Source: Campylobacteraceae bacterium
GTDB taxonomy: Bacteria; Campylobacterota; Campylobacteria; Campylobacterales; Sulfurovaceae
Assembly: GCA_027081065.1 (NCBI GenBank)
Contig: JALWLW010000010.1
Span: 5,926 to 69,925 of the forward strand
Direction of reading: 5' to 3'
DNA: 64,000 bases
In this document: piece after piece, positions 19,691 through 27,994 of the stretch
How the letters are laid out: every line of letters starts with the position of its first letter
Numbering within the stretch: position 1 is the first letter of the stretch
The notes under the pieces: model-generated
Databases searched by the model: none
Told to the model about the DNA's origin: nothing
What the model saw: only the letters and a program-made list of their open reading frames with translations
Program-made: the position numbers and the translations under genes

Positions 19691-20372
19691 AAAGATTAAT
19701 CTTGTAACCTGTTTTTGAGATGTTCTCTATGACCTCTTTTCCTACGAGTTTACGTGTTTTTCTAACTAAGGTTCTAAGGCTGTCAGCTGTCATGACCTTG
19801 TCATACCAAATTTCATTTTCTATTTCAGTGTAAGAGACAATTCGGTTTTTATTCTTAATTAATATATTTAATAACATGCTTTGGTATTGTGAGAGCGAAA
19901 TAATTTTATCTGTTTTAGCGAGAGACTGGTTAAGTGTATCATAATAGAGTTCAGGGGTTAGCTGGATGATGGAGGGATTTTTAGATTCTAAAAGCTCAAA
20001 ACTGTTTTCTAAGGCTTCCATAATCTCTTCTTCTTTAAGGGGTTTGCCTAAATATTTAATAAGATTTAAAGAGACAGCCTCTAAAAGATAGTCTACAGAG
20101 GTGTAAGCCGTGGTAATAATGATGGGGGTTTCTTTGTCTTTTTTACGAATTTTACGACAAAGTTCTAAGCCATTTAGATGAGGCATCTCGATGTCCGTGA
20201 TAATCATATCAGGTTTTTCTTCTTCATAAATTTGAAAAGCTTCAATGCCATCTTGGGCTTCAAATATCTCTGTAAAATAGGGAGCTAAAAACATTTTTGT
20301 AACCATGCGAATAGGAGCTTCATCTTCAACATAAAGGAGGGTGTATTTAGGATTTTTTAAGTTTTCGCTCAT
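19683..20372 (-). CDS. OmpR/PhoB-type response regulator
   Basis: 229 aa. Receiver domain with acidic pocket YVEDE, phospho-acceptor Asp60 (IITDIEMP), Thr in IIITTAYTS and Lys110 (YLGKP), followed by a C-terminal winged helix (about 145-229: SLSQYQSMLLNILIKNK, TEIENEIWYD, DSLRTLVRKTRKLVG). Such regulators usually bind direct repeats spaced 10-11 bp. Exactly such a repeat (20369-20390) overlaps its start codon and recurs before two protease genes, so regulation of the protease locus and of itself is plausible but inferred. Divergent from the lipoprotein at 20435. Confidence 0.92.
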   Translation of the reverse strand: MSENLKNPKYTLLYVEDEAPIRMVTKMFLAPYFTEIFEAQDGIEAFQIYEEEKPDMIITDIEMPHLNGLELCRKIRKKDKETPIIITTAYTSVDYLLEAVSLNLIKYLGKPLKEEEIMEALENSFELLESKNPSIIQLTPELYYDTLNQSLAKTDKIISLSQYQSMLLNILIKNKNRIVSYTEIENEIWYDKVMTADSLRTLVRKTRKLVGKEVIENISKTGYKINLYG

Positions 20373-20390
20373 TTAAAAGTCACTTTTTTA
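20369..20390 (+). promoter_or_regulatory. Direct-repeat box 1 (putative response-regulator site)
   Basis: TCATT at 20369 and TCACT at 20380 are exactly 11 nt apart, each followed by an A/T run. The box covers the divergent regulator's start codon and the -35 region of the plus-strand lipoprotein, whose candidate -10 is TACACT at 20409-20414. Slightly divergent copy of boxes 2 and 3. Confidence 0.55.
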
Positions 20391-20434
20391 TTCTACTGTT
20401 AGTTATGGTACACTATCATTAATAAAGGAAAGAT

Positions 20435-21436
20435 ATGTTTGTATATAAAATGCAATTAAGTTTACTATTTATTGTACTTTTGAGTATTTGGGGATGTGGA
20501 ACAATGGCAAAAGAGGATGAGAGTCTCTCTGTTCCTCAAAAAGTTTCTATTGATATGCCAAAGGCTTTAGAAGCAAAAAGCAGTACTCGTAAAAAACTTA
20601 AAAAGTTCTCCTATTTTAAAGAGGATGAGAATAAGAGTTCAGCCTATTTAGAATTGAAAGAAGATGTGAAATTTTTAGAAGAACAACGTATATCACTTGA
20701 AGTTAATTTACTTTTTATTAATGAGGTAATTGATAAGGTTGATAGTCGATGTAAAAATATGCCTCAAGAAGAGCGTTGTATTATTGAAGAGGATAGTCTA
20801 ACTTTTGTATTTGATGAAAATTTGTCAAATAGATTAAAAAAATTAACATCAGAAGATTTGGGCTATGAGCTTGGAGATGTTTTAAGTTTTGGTGAGATTG
20901 AATTTGTTGAGCATACGACACAAAATAAATATAGCTACAGTTTAAAAATTGATACTGCATTTGAAGATGAAAAGGGTATTTCTTTTGAGCGTATCTCTTG
21001 GTCAAAGGATGAAAAACTTATTTTTTCAGAATATATTGAAGAGAGTGTAGAGGAAAAGAGTAGTATTGTAATTGACTTTTCTAAAAAAGAAGACAATAGC
21101 AAACAGATAGTCACTGATAATAGCTTTTTTAATAAAGTAGATAGCAGTTCTGATGTCTTTCATTTTGAGATGCTAAAAAAATCAGATGAAGTTGAGACGT
21201 ATGAGTTAAACTCTACCTCTCTAGCTACTGATAGTGATGCAAAGAAAAATAGTTTTTCTTCTGTGGGTAAACTTTCTAATTTAGGTGGATATTTGAATTT
21301 TACAGGAGAGTTTGATAGCGAACTATTTAAAGAAAATGATAGTTTTGATGGAAATGGTAATATTATTACTTCTAGCTATTGTTACTCTGGAATGGATTGT
21401 GACTTGGAAGATGAAGATAGTTGGTTTGATTTTTAG
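20435..21436 (+). CDS. Putative lipoprotein of unknown function
   Basis: 333 aa. The N-terminus is a signal sequence ending in a lipobox-like LSIWGC (Cys at about 21), followed by a highly charged, Glu/Lys/Ser-rich sequence with no domain I recognise. Two internal cysteine pairs (around residues 99-107 and 318-324: CKNMPQEERC and CYSGMDC) could form disulfides. The C-terminus is acidic. AAAGGAAAG precedes the ATG. It is the first gene of the protease locus and shares the direct-repeat control element, so it may be a chaperone, anchor or accessory factor for the proteases; that is inference from position alone. Confidence 0.7.
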   Translation: MFVYKMQLSLLFIVLLSIWGCGTMAKEDESLSVPQKVSIDMPKALEAKSSTRKKLKKFSYFKEDENKSSAYLELKEDVKFLEEQRISLEVNLLFINEVIDKVDSRCKNMPQEERCIIEEDSLTFVFDENLSNRLKKLTSEDLGYELGDVLSFGEIEFVEHTTQNKYSYSLKIDTAFEDEKGISFERISWSKDEKLIFSEYIEESVEEKSSIVIDFSKKEDNSKQIVTDNSFFNKVDSSSDVFHFEMLKKSDEVETYELNSTSLATDSDAKKNSFSSVGKLSNLGGYLNFTGEFDSELFKENDSFDGNGNIITSSYCYSGMDCDLEDEDSWFDF

Positions 21437-21441
21437 AAGGG

Positions 21442-21464
21442 TCATTAAAAGGTCATTTTTTTAA
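21442..21464 (+). promoter_or_regulatory. Direct-repeat box 2
   Basis: TCATTAAAAGG repeated as TCATTTTTTTA, with TCATT at 21442 and 21453 (11 nt apart). The 23 bases 21442-21464 are identical to 24917-24939. Located just after the lipoprotein stop and 43 nt before the start of the M60 gene. Confidence 0.6.
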
Positions 21465-21506
21465 GATATCTTTTTAGTTAAAGAAATAAGTAAAAGGATG
21501 TTAGAG

Positions 21507-24500
21507 GTGAAAATATTACAATTATTGTCCATTTTAGTGATTTTTATCTTTATTGGTTGTAGAGGAGATGAAAGTGCAGAGAGAACAACTTCTACTACTG
21601 ATACGATAGAAACAGTAGCAGAGCAAGAGATAAAAGTTTTAGATGTGAATGATACTGTTCCCAAAGGGACATTGGTAGGGGCAGTGACTCTTCCTCTAAA
21701 AGAAAATGACAATATAAAGTCTGTAGAGTTAATAGATCCAGATTCAGAACAGTTTGATATTACAAGCGATGGTAAAATAAGTACAAGAGTAGCATTGCTA
21801 AAAATATCTAATAGTTTAGATGATAAATTTGAAAAGAGAGTGAAAAAAGAGCTCATTTATAATTTTAGAATTAAAATTACCTATGATTCTAAAAAAGTTG
21901 TTTATATAAAAATGAGAATAATAGTTTATATTTTTATGCAGGTAACAGATTCAGATAGACCCATAGGTGATGAGACTCAAAGTGTAGAGATAAATGAAGG
22001 TACAGGGGCTATAGTTAATAGTGCCATCAGAGATGCTTTAAAGTTTGGTAGTGCTTCAGATGTAAGTGAAGTTGAAATATATAAAGCCATAGAAGATACT
22101 TATGCAATACAACAAAATAAATGTGAGACATTATTAAAACGCATCTATCCTAATGGTTTAAAAGTACGTTCTAATTTAGAAGGAGTATCAAGTATTAGTA
22201 GTTTTACTATAAATAGTTTTGATTGGATACCCGTGATTGTAGCCTATAACAATGGTGTACCAGAAACCTATCTAGCGATTAAAGAGTTACCAAATGGTGT
22301 AAGAATGGCGATATCTAGCATCCCTCTTTTTGATGAGGTAGATATGAAAGGTTACTATAGTGATGGTGTTGACAAAACTGAGATACTTAATGTACTTAAG
22401 TGGCTTTCGCATGAAAGAGGTGAGAATTTAGGTAGTTTTAAATCGGATGTAGAGTTTTTAAATACTTCCCTAAAACTCTTGTGGCATGATGGAAGTTCAG
22501 GATGGGGATTTGGTGGTGGCTGGGGAAAATTGTGGAGTGTTGAGTCTTGGATTCAATCCAACTTCTCTTTACTTTCTGGTGTAAGCTTAGCTAGTAATGG
22601 GTTACCAACACAGTGGCAAAAAGATTATGGATTACCATCTGGTGCTAATAATGCATCAGAGTATGATATTTTTATGTTGAGTGATGCAAAAGATGCTGAT
22701 ATTCAAAGAGTTCTTGATGTTGCTACGAATGAAGCTTCTAAAGGACTTTTTATGCATGTGGCCCCAAAAAATTACTACAATGATCACAATAGTATTACCG
22801 GAACAGATGGAGGTTGGAATTTTCGTACACAAAAAACTTATGGTGATGCACCAAGTATAGCAGCACAATGTAGTTCTAGTTTAGATGGAGGTTTAGCTCA
22901 ACTGGTTTCTGATTTAAAAAATGAAAACTTTCATTATGCTTTTCCACAGATTAATGGAGGAAGAGACCAAAATGACCGTTGGAATATTCCTCTAAGTAAT
23001 GGTAAACAGGTTAGAGATTATACTGATACGGTAGATGGGAAAACCCTTAATAATAAACTCTTTACGAAATTAGATAGTTTAATAGAGAGTACACGTTTTT
23101 TTGATTATAAAAAAACAGATATATTTGCAGATAAGCGTGAAGATAGTAATAGGTTACATAAACTTCTTATATTGCTAGGAGATAAATATAGAGAAAATAT
23201 TAGTTACCCAATGGATAAGGTAGATACCGATAATACAACTTTTTTCAAGGCACTTTATGCTGATAACTCTATTAGTTACTTTAGAAAAAGTAATACCTAT
23301 CAGTCTAAAATGGGAACATTTTTAAACCATGATTATGATGCTAATCGTTATGCAAATAATCAGACATTAAATGCTAAAACAACGACAAATAAAAGTAAAA
23401 ATTTTCAAACAACTAAATTTTCTGAGCCAACTACTATGGGTGTTTATGCTCCTCCTGGAAAAGAGATAGTCATTAAGAGAACTGATAGTGAACAAGGGGT
23501 TAAAGTATGGATTGCCATAAACTTTACACGTGGAGGAATAGGGGCAAACAATAGTATGCCGTTTACTGCTAAGAATCTCTACAATAGACCACAAACAGTG
23601 AGTAGTCATTGGATAGAGATAGATACAGGAGAAGAGATACGTCTCTCTACTCCTTATGGAGGACCTATTTATGTATGGTGGAGTGAACAGACAAGTGATG
23701 TAAAACCAATTATCTCTTTTGATATTGAGAACGTTTTAGAGCATCCTGTACTCTATTTGGATGGAAGTGAAAGTGAAGCTCAAAAAGCTCAAGAGATTGC
23801 AGACTTTACTACAGCTCTTAGTCAAAATGATAACTTCTCATGGGCAGAGATTAAGACACCATTTGCTGAACTGCATAGCCTTATGGGTAATATGATGAGT
23901 GTCATTAACAATGGTACTTATGGTGGCGATGTGGGAAAATATGTTGAGTATATGAACAAATATCTCATTTTAGGTAACTACCACTGGGCAGGGTTCAATG
24001 GTGGAGGATTGGCAGGACTAAATTCTAGTGTTGTTGACTTTTGTACAGAGCATAATTTAGACTGTACCAATAGTGTTATTCATCAAAAGCCAAGGATTCA
24101 ACATATGAACTCTGATGCTAATGCTTTGTGTGGAAATGCTTGTGCAGGGAACCCTATAGATTTTGACCATGGTATTGACCCTATTGCTCAACTTCCAAGC
24201 CATGAGATGGGGCATAATTTGCAACGTGCTAGAATGACACTTCCTAATGGAGGAGAAGTATCAAATCTAAACTCAACTTTTAGAACTTCAAGAGCTTATG
24301 CACTTGACCAAGGAAGAGACTATTATGGAGGATGGGATCAGATTCGTGTGGAGTTTAATATTGTATTTGATAAGTTAAAGCAATATAATACAGATGGAAG
24401 CATACCTCAAATTCAAGGACCTCTTAACAATGAAGGATGGGCAGGAGTTGCCTTTCATGCACAACTTATGTGGTCGAGTTCAACCGATGAGAATAGCTCT

Positions 24501-24905
24501 TGGGATTTTTACACCAAAATGTGGCTACATGAAAGACTCTATACAGATGCACTCTCAACACAGAGCAAATGGGAAGTAGAACGTAGTAAATTAGGCTTTA
24601 GTACTTATAGTTGGGAAGAGGCAAAAGCTATATCAAGTATAGACTATATGACCATTGTAAGTTCTTACATTACTAATCGTGATTATAGTGATTTTTTTGC
24701 ACTATGGATGATGAAGGTTTCAGATGCAGCCAAAATACAAATAGTAGCTAATGCCCATCCTTCTAAACAAGCTAAAGCCTACCTTTATATTTCTCAAGGG
24801 TTTTCTGGTTGGTGGAATTGGTATGAGAATGGCATTATTTGGCCTGTGCATTTACCAACAAAATGGATAGATATGAGTGATGCCTCTTTAGCTGTTTATG
24901 AGTAG
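21507..24905 (+). CDS. M60-family (SslE/AcfD-like) metallopeptidase lipoprotein
   Basis: 1132 aa from GTG 21507, which has AAAGGA 8 nt upstream; the ATG at 21498 abuts that same ribosome site and adds three residues. Signal peptide ends in lipobox IFIGC. An N-terminal region (about 45-140) looks like a cadherin-type beta domain. The long C-terminal half has the M60 zinc motif HEMGH (about 899-903) with a downstream Glu about 14 residues later (NGGE), and aromatic SWDFYTKMWLHERL typical of M60/enhancin proteins. Family members such as SslE and AcfD degrade mucin-like glycoproteins and SslE is exported by a type II system. Target in this organism is unknown. Confidence 0.78.
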   Translation: MKILQLLSILVIFIFIGCRGDESAERTTSTTDTIETVAEQEIKVLDVNDTVPKGTLVGAVTLPLKENDNIKSVELIDPDSEQFDITSDGKISTRVALLKISNSLDDKFEKRVKKELIYNFRIKITYDSKKVVYIKMRIIVYIFMQVTDSDRPIGDETQSVEINEGTGAIVNSAIRDALKFGSASDVSEVEIYKAIEDTYAIQQNKCETLLKRIYPNGLKVRSNLEGVSSISSFTINSFDWIPVIVAYNNGVPETYLAIKELPNGVRMAISSIPLFDEVDMKGYYSDGVDKTEILNVLKWLSHERGENLGSFKSDVEFLNTSLKLLWHDGSSGWGFGGGWGKLWSVESWIQSNFSLLSGVSLASNGLPTQWQKDYGLPSGANNASEYDIFMLSDAKDADIQRVLDVATNEASKGLFMHVAPKNYYNDHNSITGTDGGWNFRTQKTYGDAPSIAAQCSSSLDGGLAQLVSDLKNENFHYAFPQINGGRDQNDRWNIPLSNGKQVRDYTDTVDGKTLNNKLFTKLDSLIESTRFFDYKKTDIFADKREDSNRLHKLLILLGDKYRENISYPMDKVDTDNTTFFKALYADNSISYFRKSNTYQSKMGTFLNHDYDANRYANNQTLNAKTTTNKSKNFQTTKFSEPTTMGVYAPPGKEIVIKRTDSEQGVKVWIAINFTRGGIGANNSMPFTAKNLYNRPQTVSSHWIEIDTGEEIRLSTPYGGPIYVWWSEQTSDVKPIISFDIENVLEHPVLYLDGSESEAQKAQEIADFTTALSQNDNFSWAEIKTPFAELHSLMGNMMSVINNGTYGGDVGKYVEYMNKYLILGNYHWAGFNGGGLAGLNSSVVDFCTEHNLDCTNSVIHQKPRIQHMNSDANALCGNACAGNPIDFDHGIDPIAQLPSHEMGHNLQRARMTLPNGGEVSNLNSTFRTSRAYALDQGRDYYGGWDQIRVEFNIVFDKLKQYNTDGSIPQIQGPLNNEGWAGVAFHAQLMWSSSTDENSSWDFYTKMWLHERLYTDALSTQSKWEVERSKLGFSTYSWEEAKAISSIDYMTIVSSYITNRDYSDFFALWMMKVSDAAKIQIVANAHPSKQAKAYLYISQGFSGWWNWYENGIIWPVHLPTKWIDMSDASLAVYE

Positions 24906-24916
24906 TAGAATAAAGC

Positions 24917-24939
24917 TCATTAAAAGGTCATTTTTTTAA
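24917..24939 (+). promoter_or_regulatory. Direct-repeat box 3
   Basis: Same 23-base sequence as box 2, with TCATT at 24917 and 24928. It overlaps the position of a -35 element relative to a perfect TATAAT at 24942-24947, as expected where an activator replaces -35 recognition. The M35 gene starts at 24979. Confidence 0.62.
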
Positions 24940-24978
24940 TTTATAATGGTTTATCTTAAAAACATAAAGGATTAAATC

Positions 24979-26322
24979 ATGAAAAAATTACTACTACTAA
25001 GTTTAGCCCCTCTACTTACTTTTGCAGCTTCTCCTATAGCTGTGAAGTTTAGCATTGATGAAAATGCAGAAAAAGGAAAAATTTTTGTGAGTGTAACAAA
25101 TCAATCCAAACAAGATATTGAAATCTTAAAGTGGAATACCCCTTTTGAAAAGACAATTAATGCTGATATTTTTGATGTGAATATGGGGGAGAGAGAGAAT
25201 AGATATATAGGAAGAAGTGTTAAACGGGCAAAACCTACGCAGAATGACTATATGTTACTTGAAGCTGGAGAGACTGAAAAGGTAATGGTTACGCTACCTA
25301 CTTATTATAAAATGAGAGAAAAAGGTAAGTATACTGTTCGTTTTGATGGTGAGTTTAAATACCGTTTATTGGATGATGCTAAATTAGAAGTCAATGAGAT
25401 GAGAAAAAAACAGCTTCCTGCTATTGACTTTTCATTTACCCCTTCAACAAAAGAGAAACGCACTTTATGGTTAAAAAAACCAGCTAAGTTTAACCAGTGT
25501 TCCCAAAGTGAAATTGAGACACTTAAAGTTGCTCATGATGATGCTATTAAAATTTCAAAAGAGTCAATGGATGTTCTAATGAGTGCTCCTAAAAAGACCT
25601 CTTCAGAGCGTTATGTTACATGGTTTGGTGCAGTAGATGCCACAAGACAAAAAACGGTAACAGAAGGGTTTAAAAAGATTTATGATGCTTTTGAAAATAA
25701 AAATATTACTTTTGATTGTGGCACATGTAAGCAAGATAGCAGTCTCTATGATGAGACTTATGCTTATGTTTATCCTGACAGTCAATATCAAGTCTATTTA
25801 TGTGGTGCATTTTGGAACTCTTCTCGAACAGGTACAGACACACAAGCTGGAACGTTGGTTCATGAAGTTTCGCATTTTACTGTAGTTGTTGGTGCAAATG
25901 ATTATGCTTATGGTCAAGAAGATGCGAAAACTCTTGCAAAAAATAGTCCACAAAAGGCGATTAATAATGCAGAAAACTATGATTACTTTGCTGAGAATAA
26001 TCCAAATTTGAGTATGGATAGAGATGAAGAAGCAAATAATCCTGAACCAGATAATAATTCGAGTGAAGAGAATAATGATTCTGAAAGTACAGAAAATGTT
26101 GATGATACTCTTTATGATGCAAATGAAGAAGATAAGGCTTTAGACCTTTGTTTTGAGCTAATAGATGATACTGAATTTGAAGCATGTTTACTTGCTTGGG
26201 AAAGCAAATATTATGCTGATGATGAAAATAGTGATGATTGGGGTGACCCATTAGATGAATCTTGGTATGATGATGAACTGAACTGGGATGATATTGATTG
26301 GTATGCTAAAAGTAAAAATTAA
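24979..26322 (+). CDS. M35-family (deuterolysin/peptidyl-Lys type) metallopeptidase with acidic tail
   Basis: 447 aa. Signal peptide about 1-17. Residues 20-150 form a beta-rich domain as in M35 precursors (FSIDENAEKGKIFVSV). The catalytic domain has WFGAVDATRQ, FDCGTC, YLCGAFWNSS, the zinc motif HEVSHF (295-299) and the aspzincin Asp in GANDYAYG (about 308), then NAENYDYFAENNP. This pattern closely follows fungal peptidyl-Lys endopeptidases, so cleavage before lysine is a reasonable guess. After about residue 350 comes a roughly 95-residue Asp/Glu/Asn-rich tail ending in Trp-Tyr-Asp repeats, not usual in the family. Four cysteines in the catalytic domain probably form disulfides. Confidence 0.85.
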   Translation: MKKLLLLSLAPLLTFAASPIAVKFSIDENAEKGKIFVSVTNQSKQDIEILKWNTPFEKTINADIFDVNMGERENRYIGRSVKRAKPTQNDYMLLEAGETEKVMVTLPTYYKMREKGKYTVRFDGEFKYRLLDDAKLEVNEMRKKQLPAIDFSFTPSTKEKRTLWLKKPAKFNQCSQSEIETLKVAHDDAIKISKESMDVLMSAPKKTSSERYVTWFGAVDATRQKTVTEGFKKIYDAFENKNITFDCGTCKQDSSLYDETYAYVYPDSQYQVYLCGAFWNSSRTGTDTQAGTLVHEVSHFTVVVGANDYAYGQEDAKTLAKNSPQKAINNAENYDYFAENNPNLSMDRDEEANNPEPDNNSSEENNDSESTENVDDTLYDANEEDKALDLCFELIDDTEFEACLLAWESKYYADDENSDDWGDPLDESWYDDELNWDDIDWYAKSKN

Positions 26323-26337
26323 TTTAAAGGATAAAAG

Positions 26338-26736
26338 ATGCAAAACAAGATTTTAACTTCACTACTAAGCCTAACATTATTAGGCTGTGCAAGTGAATTT
26401 TATTATGAAAATGGACAAAAAATTGAACTGGTAAAACTAGAAGCAAATGAAGCTCAACAGAAGAGAAGTGATGATGAGGTGAAATATTATAAAACAGCCA
26501 AAGGGCATAAGGTTGGTGTTAAAGATGATATTCTTGTAGAGTGTAAAGAGGGTGTAAAGTGCCAAGAGGTTCTTTCTAAATATGAAGTAGGCTCAATTAC
26601 TGCTTTAAATGAAACAGTTTTTTTAGTAAAAGTTGCTAAAGGTCAAAATCTTTTTGAACTTTCTCAAAAACTCTATGAAGATGATGATATAGCAATTGCA
26701 CATCCGAATTTTAGAAAAGAGAAGAGGAGAAGATGA
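26338..26736 (+). CDS. Stand-alone subtilisin-prodomain-like lipoprotein
   Basis: 132 aa. Signal peptide with lipobox LLGC (Cys about 17). The C-terminal ~70 residues resemble the inhibitory propeptide of S8 proteases: VFLVKVAKGQNLFELSQKL and DIAIAHPNFR, the segment that normally leads directly into the protease. Here it stops at KEKRRR, and the protease is a separate gene starting 2 nt later. It may therefore act as a foldase/inhibitor in trans. AAAGGA precedes the ATG. Similarity is by eye; the N-terminal half is not recognised. Confidence 0.65.
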   Translation: MQNKILTSLLSLTLLGCASEFYYENGQKIELVKLEANEAQQKRSDDEVKYYKTAKGHKVGVKDDILVECKEGVKCQEVLSKYEVGSITALNETVFLVKVAKGQNLFELSQKLYEDDDIAIAHPNFRKEKRRR

Positions 26737-26737
26737 A

Positions 26738-27949
26738 ATGAATTATTATAACTTGAAAATCGTCTCTTCAATTGCTGCTACCTTACTTTTAACAGCTTGT
26801 GGTGGGACGAGTTCCAATGAAACACAAAACGCTTTTTCCTCAACTCCTGAACCTTCAACTTCTTTGATTATGGAGAATAATAGTAGTACACAAGATAGTA
26901 CCGTTTCACCTTTACTTGAGACTATCAATAAAGCAAAAAATGAACCTTATTTTAAATATGCTTGGCATATTGATTCTCGTCAAAGTGTTCTAAATAAAAA
27001 GGGTTATGAAGTCAATGAAAATGCTGATATTAATCTTACAGAAGCTTGGAAGTTAAGTATGGGTGAGGGGGTTAAGGTAGCTGTTATTGATGATGGTGGA
27101 GAAGTTGAGCATGAAGATTTAAAAGAAAATATTTTCTTAGCTTACAATGCAGATAATGGAAGCAGTGAAATTAACCCAAATTCAGAGCAAGGTTCACATG
27201 GAAATACTTGTGCTGGATTTATTGTTTCTCCTATTAATGGAAAAGGAGTTGTAGGTGTTGCACCTCAAGCAAAAATGATATTAATTCGTCAAGAAGAAAG
27301 TAGTGATGAAAAAGTAATTGAGGCTTTTGAGTATGCTAAGCGTCATGGAGCAAAAGTAATATCTTGTTCATGGGGTACAGAAGATGTTTCTGAAATTGTT
27401 GTCTCTGAATTAAAAAAGATGTATGATGCAGGAATTACAGTACTTTTTGCATCAGGAAATGAAGGGGCGTCTTTAGATGAAAAGTCTGAAGAGGGTTATG
27501 AAATTAATGATGAATCAGAAGTAGAGTGGGTCATTGGGGTTGGTGCTAGTGGAGAGAATAATGATGTCACTAGCTATTCTAACTATGGAAAAAATATCGA
27601 TATCTTAGCTCCTGGTGGTGACACACAAGAGTCTTCAGGTCTCATTGGTTTAGATGATATGGGAGAGAGAGGAGATACCAATCAGTTAAATTTGGTGACG
27701 AATAACTACTCATTTACCAATGGTACATCCTTCTCTACGCCTATAACAGCAGGGGTTGTAGCATTGATGTATGGAGTAAATCCAAATATTACACCCAAAG
27801 AAGTTAAAGAGATACTTACCAAAACAGCTGATAAAGTTGGACAAAATATTGATGCAGACTATTCTAATAATGACTTTGATGTAAAACGAGCTTATGGAAA
27901 AATTAATGCAGGTCGTGCAATTGTTGAGGCTAAAAGAGTGAATAAATAA
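26738..27949 (+). CDS. Subtilisin-family (S8) serine protease lipoprotein
   Basis: 403 aa from ATG 26738 (AGGAG 8 nt upstream). Signal peptide with lipobox LLTACGG. Catalytic triad: Asp118 in VAVIDDGG, His154 in GSHGNTCAGF and Ser331 in NGTSFSTP; the oxyanion Asn is in FASGNEG. There is only a short linker (about 25-105) before the catalytic domain and no obvious fused propeptide, consistent with the separate prodomain-like gene just upstream. Probably lipid-anchored in the outer or inner membrane facing the periplasm or surface. Last gene of the protease locus; purD follows 45 bp later. Confidence 0.92.
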   Translation: MNYYNLKIVSSIAATLLLTACGGTSSNETQNAFSSTPEPSTSLIMENNSSTQDSTVSPLLETINKAKNEPYFKYAWHIDSRQSVLNKKGYEVNENADINLTEAWKLSMGEGVKVAVIDDGGEVEHEDLKENIFLAYNADNGSSEINPNSEQGSHGNTCAGFIVSPINGKGVVGVAPQAKMILIRQEESSDEKVIEAFEYAKRHGAKVISCSWGTEDVSEIVVSELKKMYDAGITVLFASGNEGASLDEKSEEGYEINDESEVEWVIGVGASGENNDVTSYSNYGKNIDILAPGGDTQESSGLIGLDDMGERGDTNQLNLVTNNYSFTNGTSFSTPITAGVVALMYGVNPNITPKEVKEILTKTADKVGQNIDADYSNNDFDVKRAYGKINAGRAIVEAKRVNK

Positions 27950-27994
27950 TCTATAGTGTATACTGTCAACAATTTTTATTGTGGAGAAGTATAA

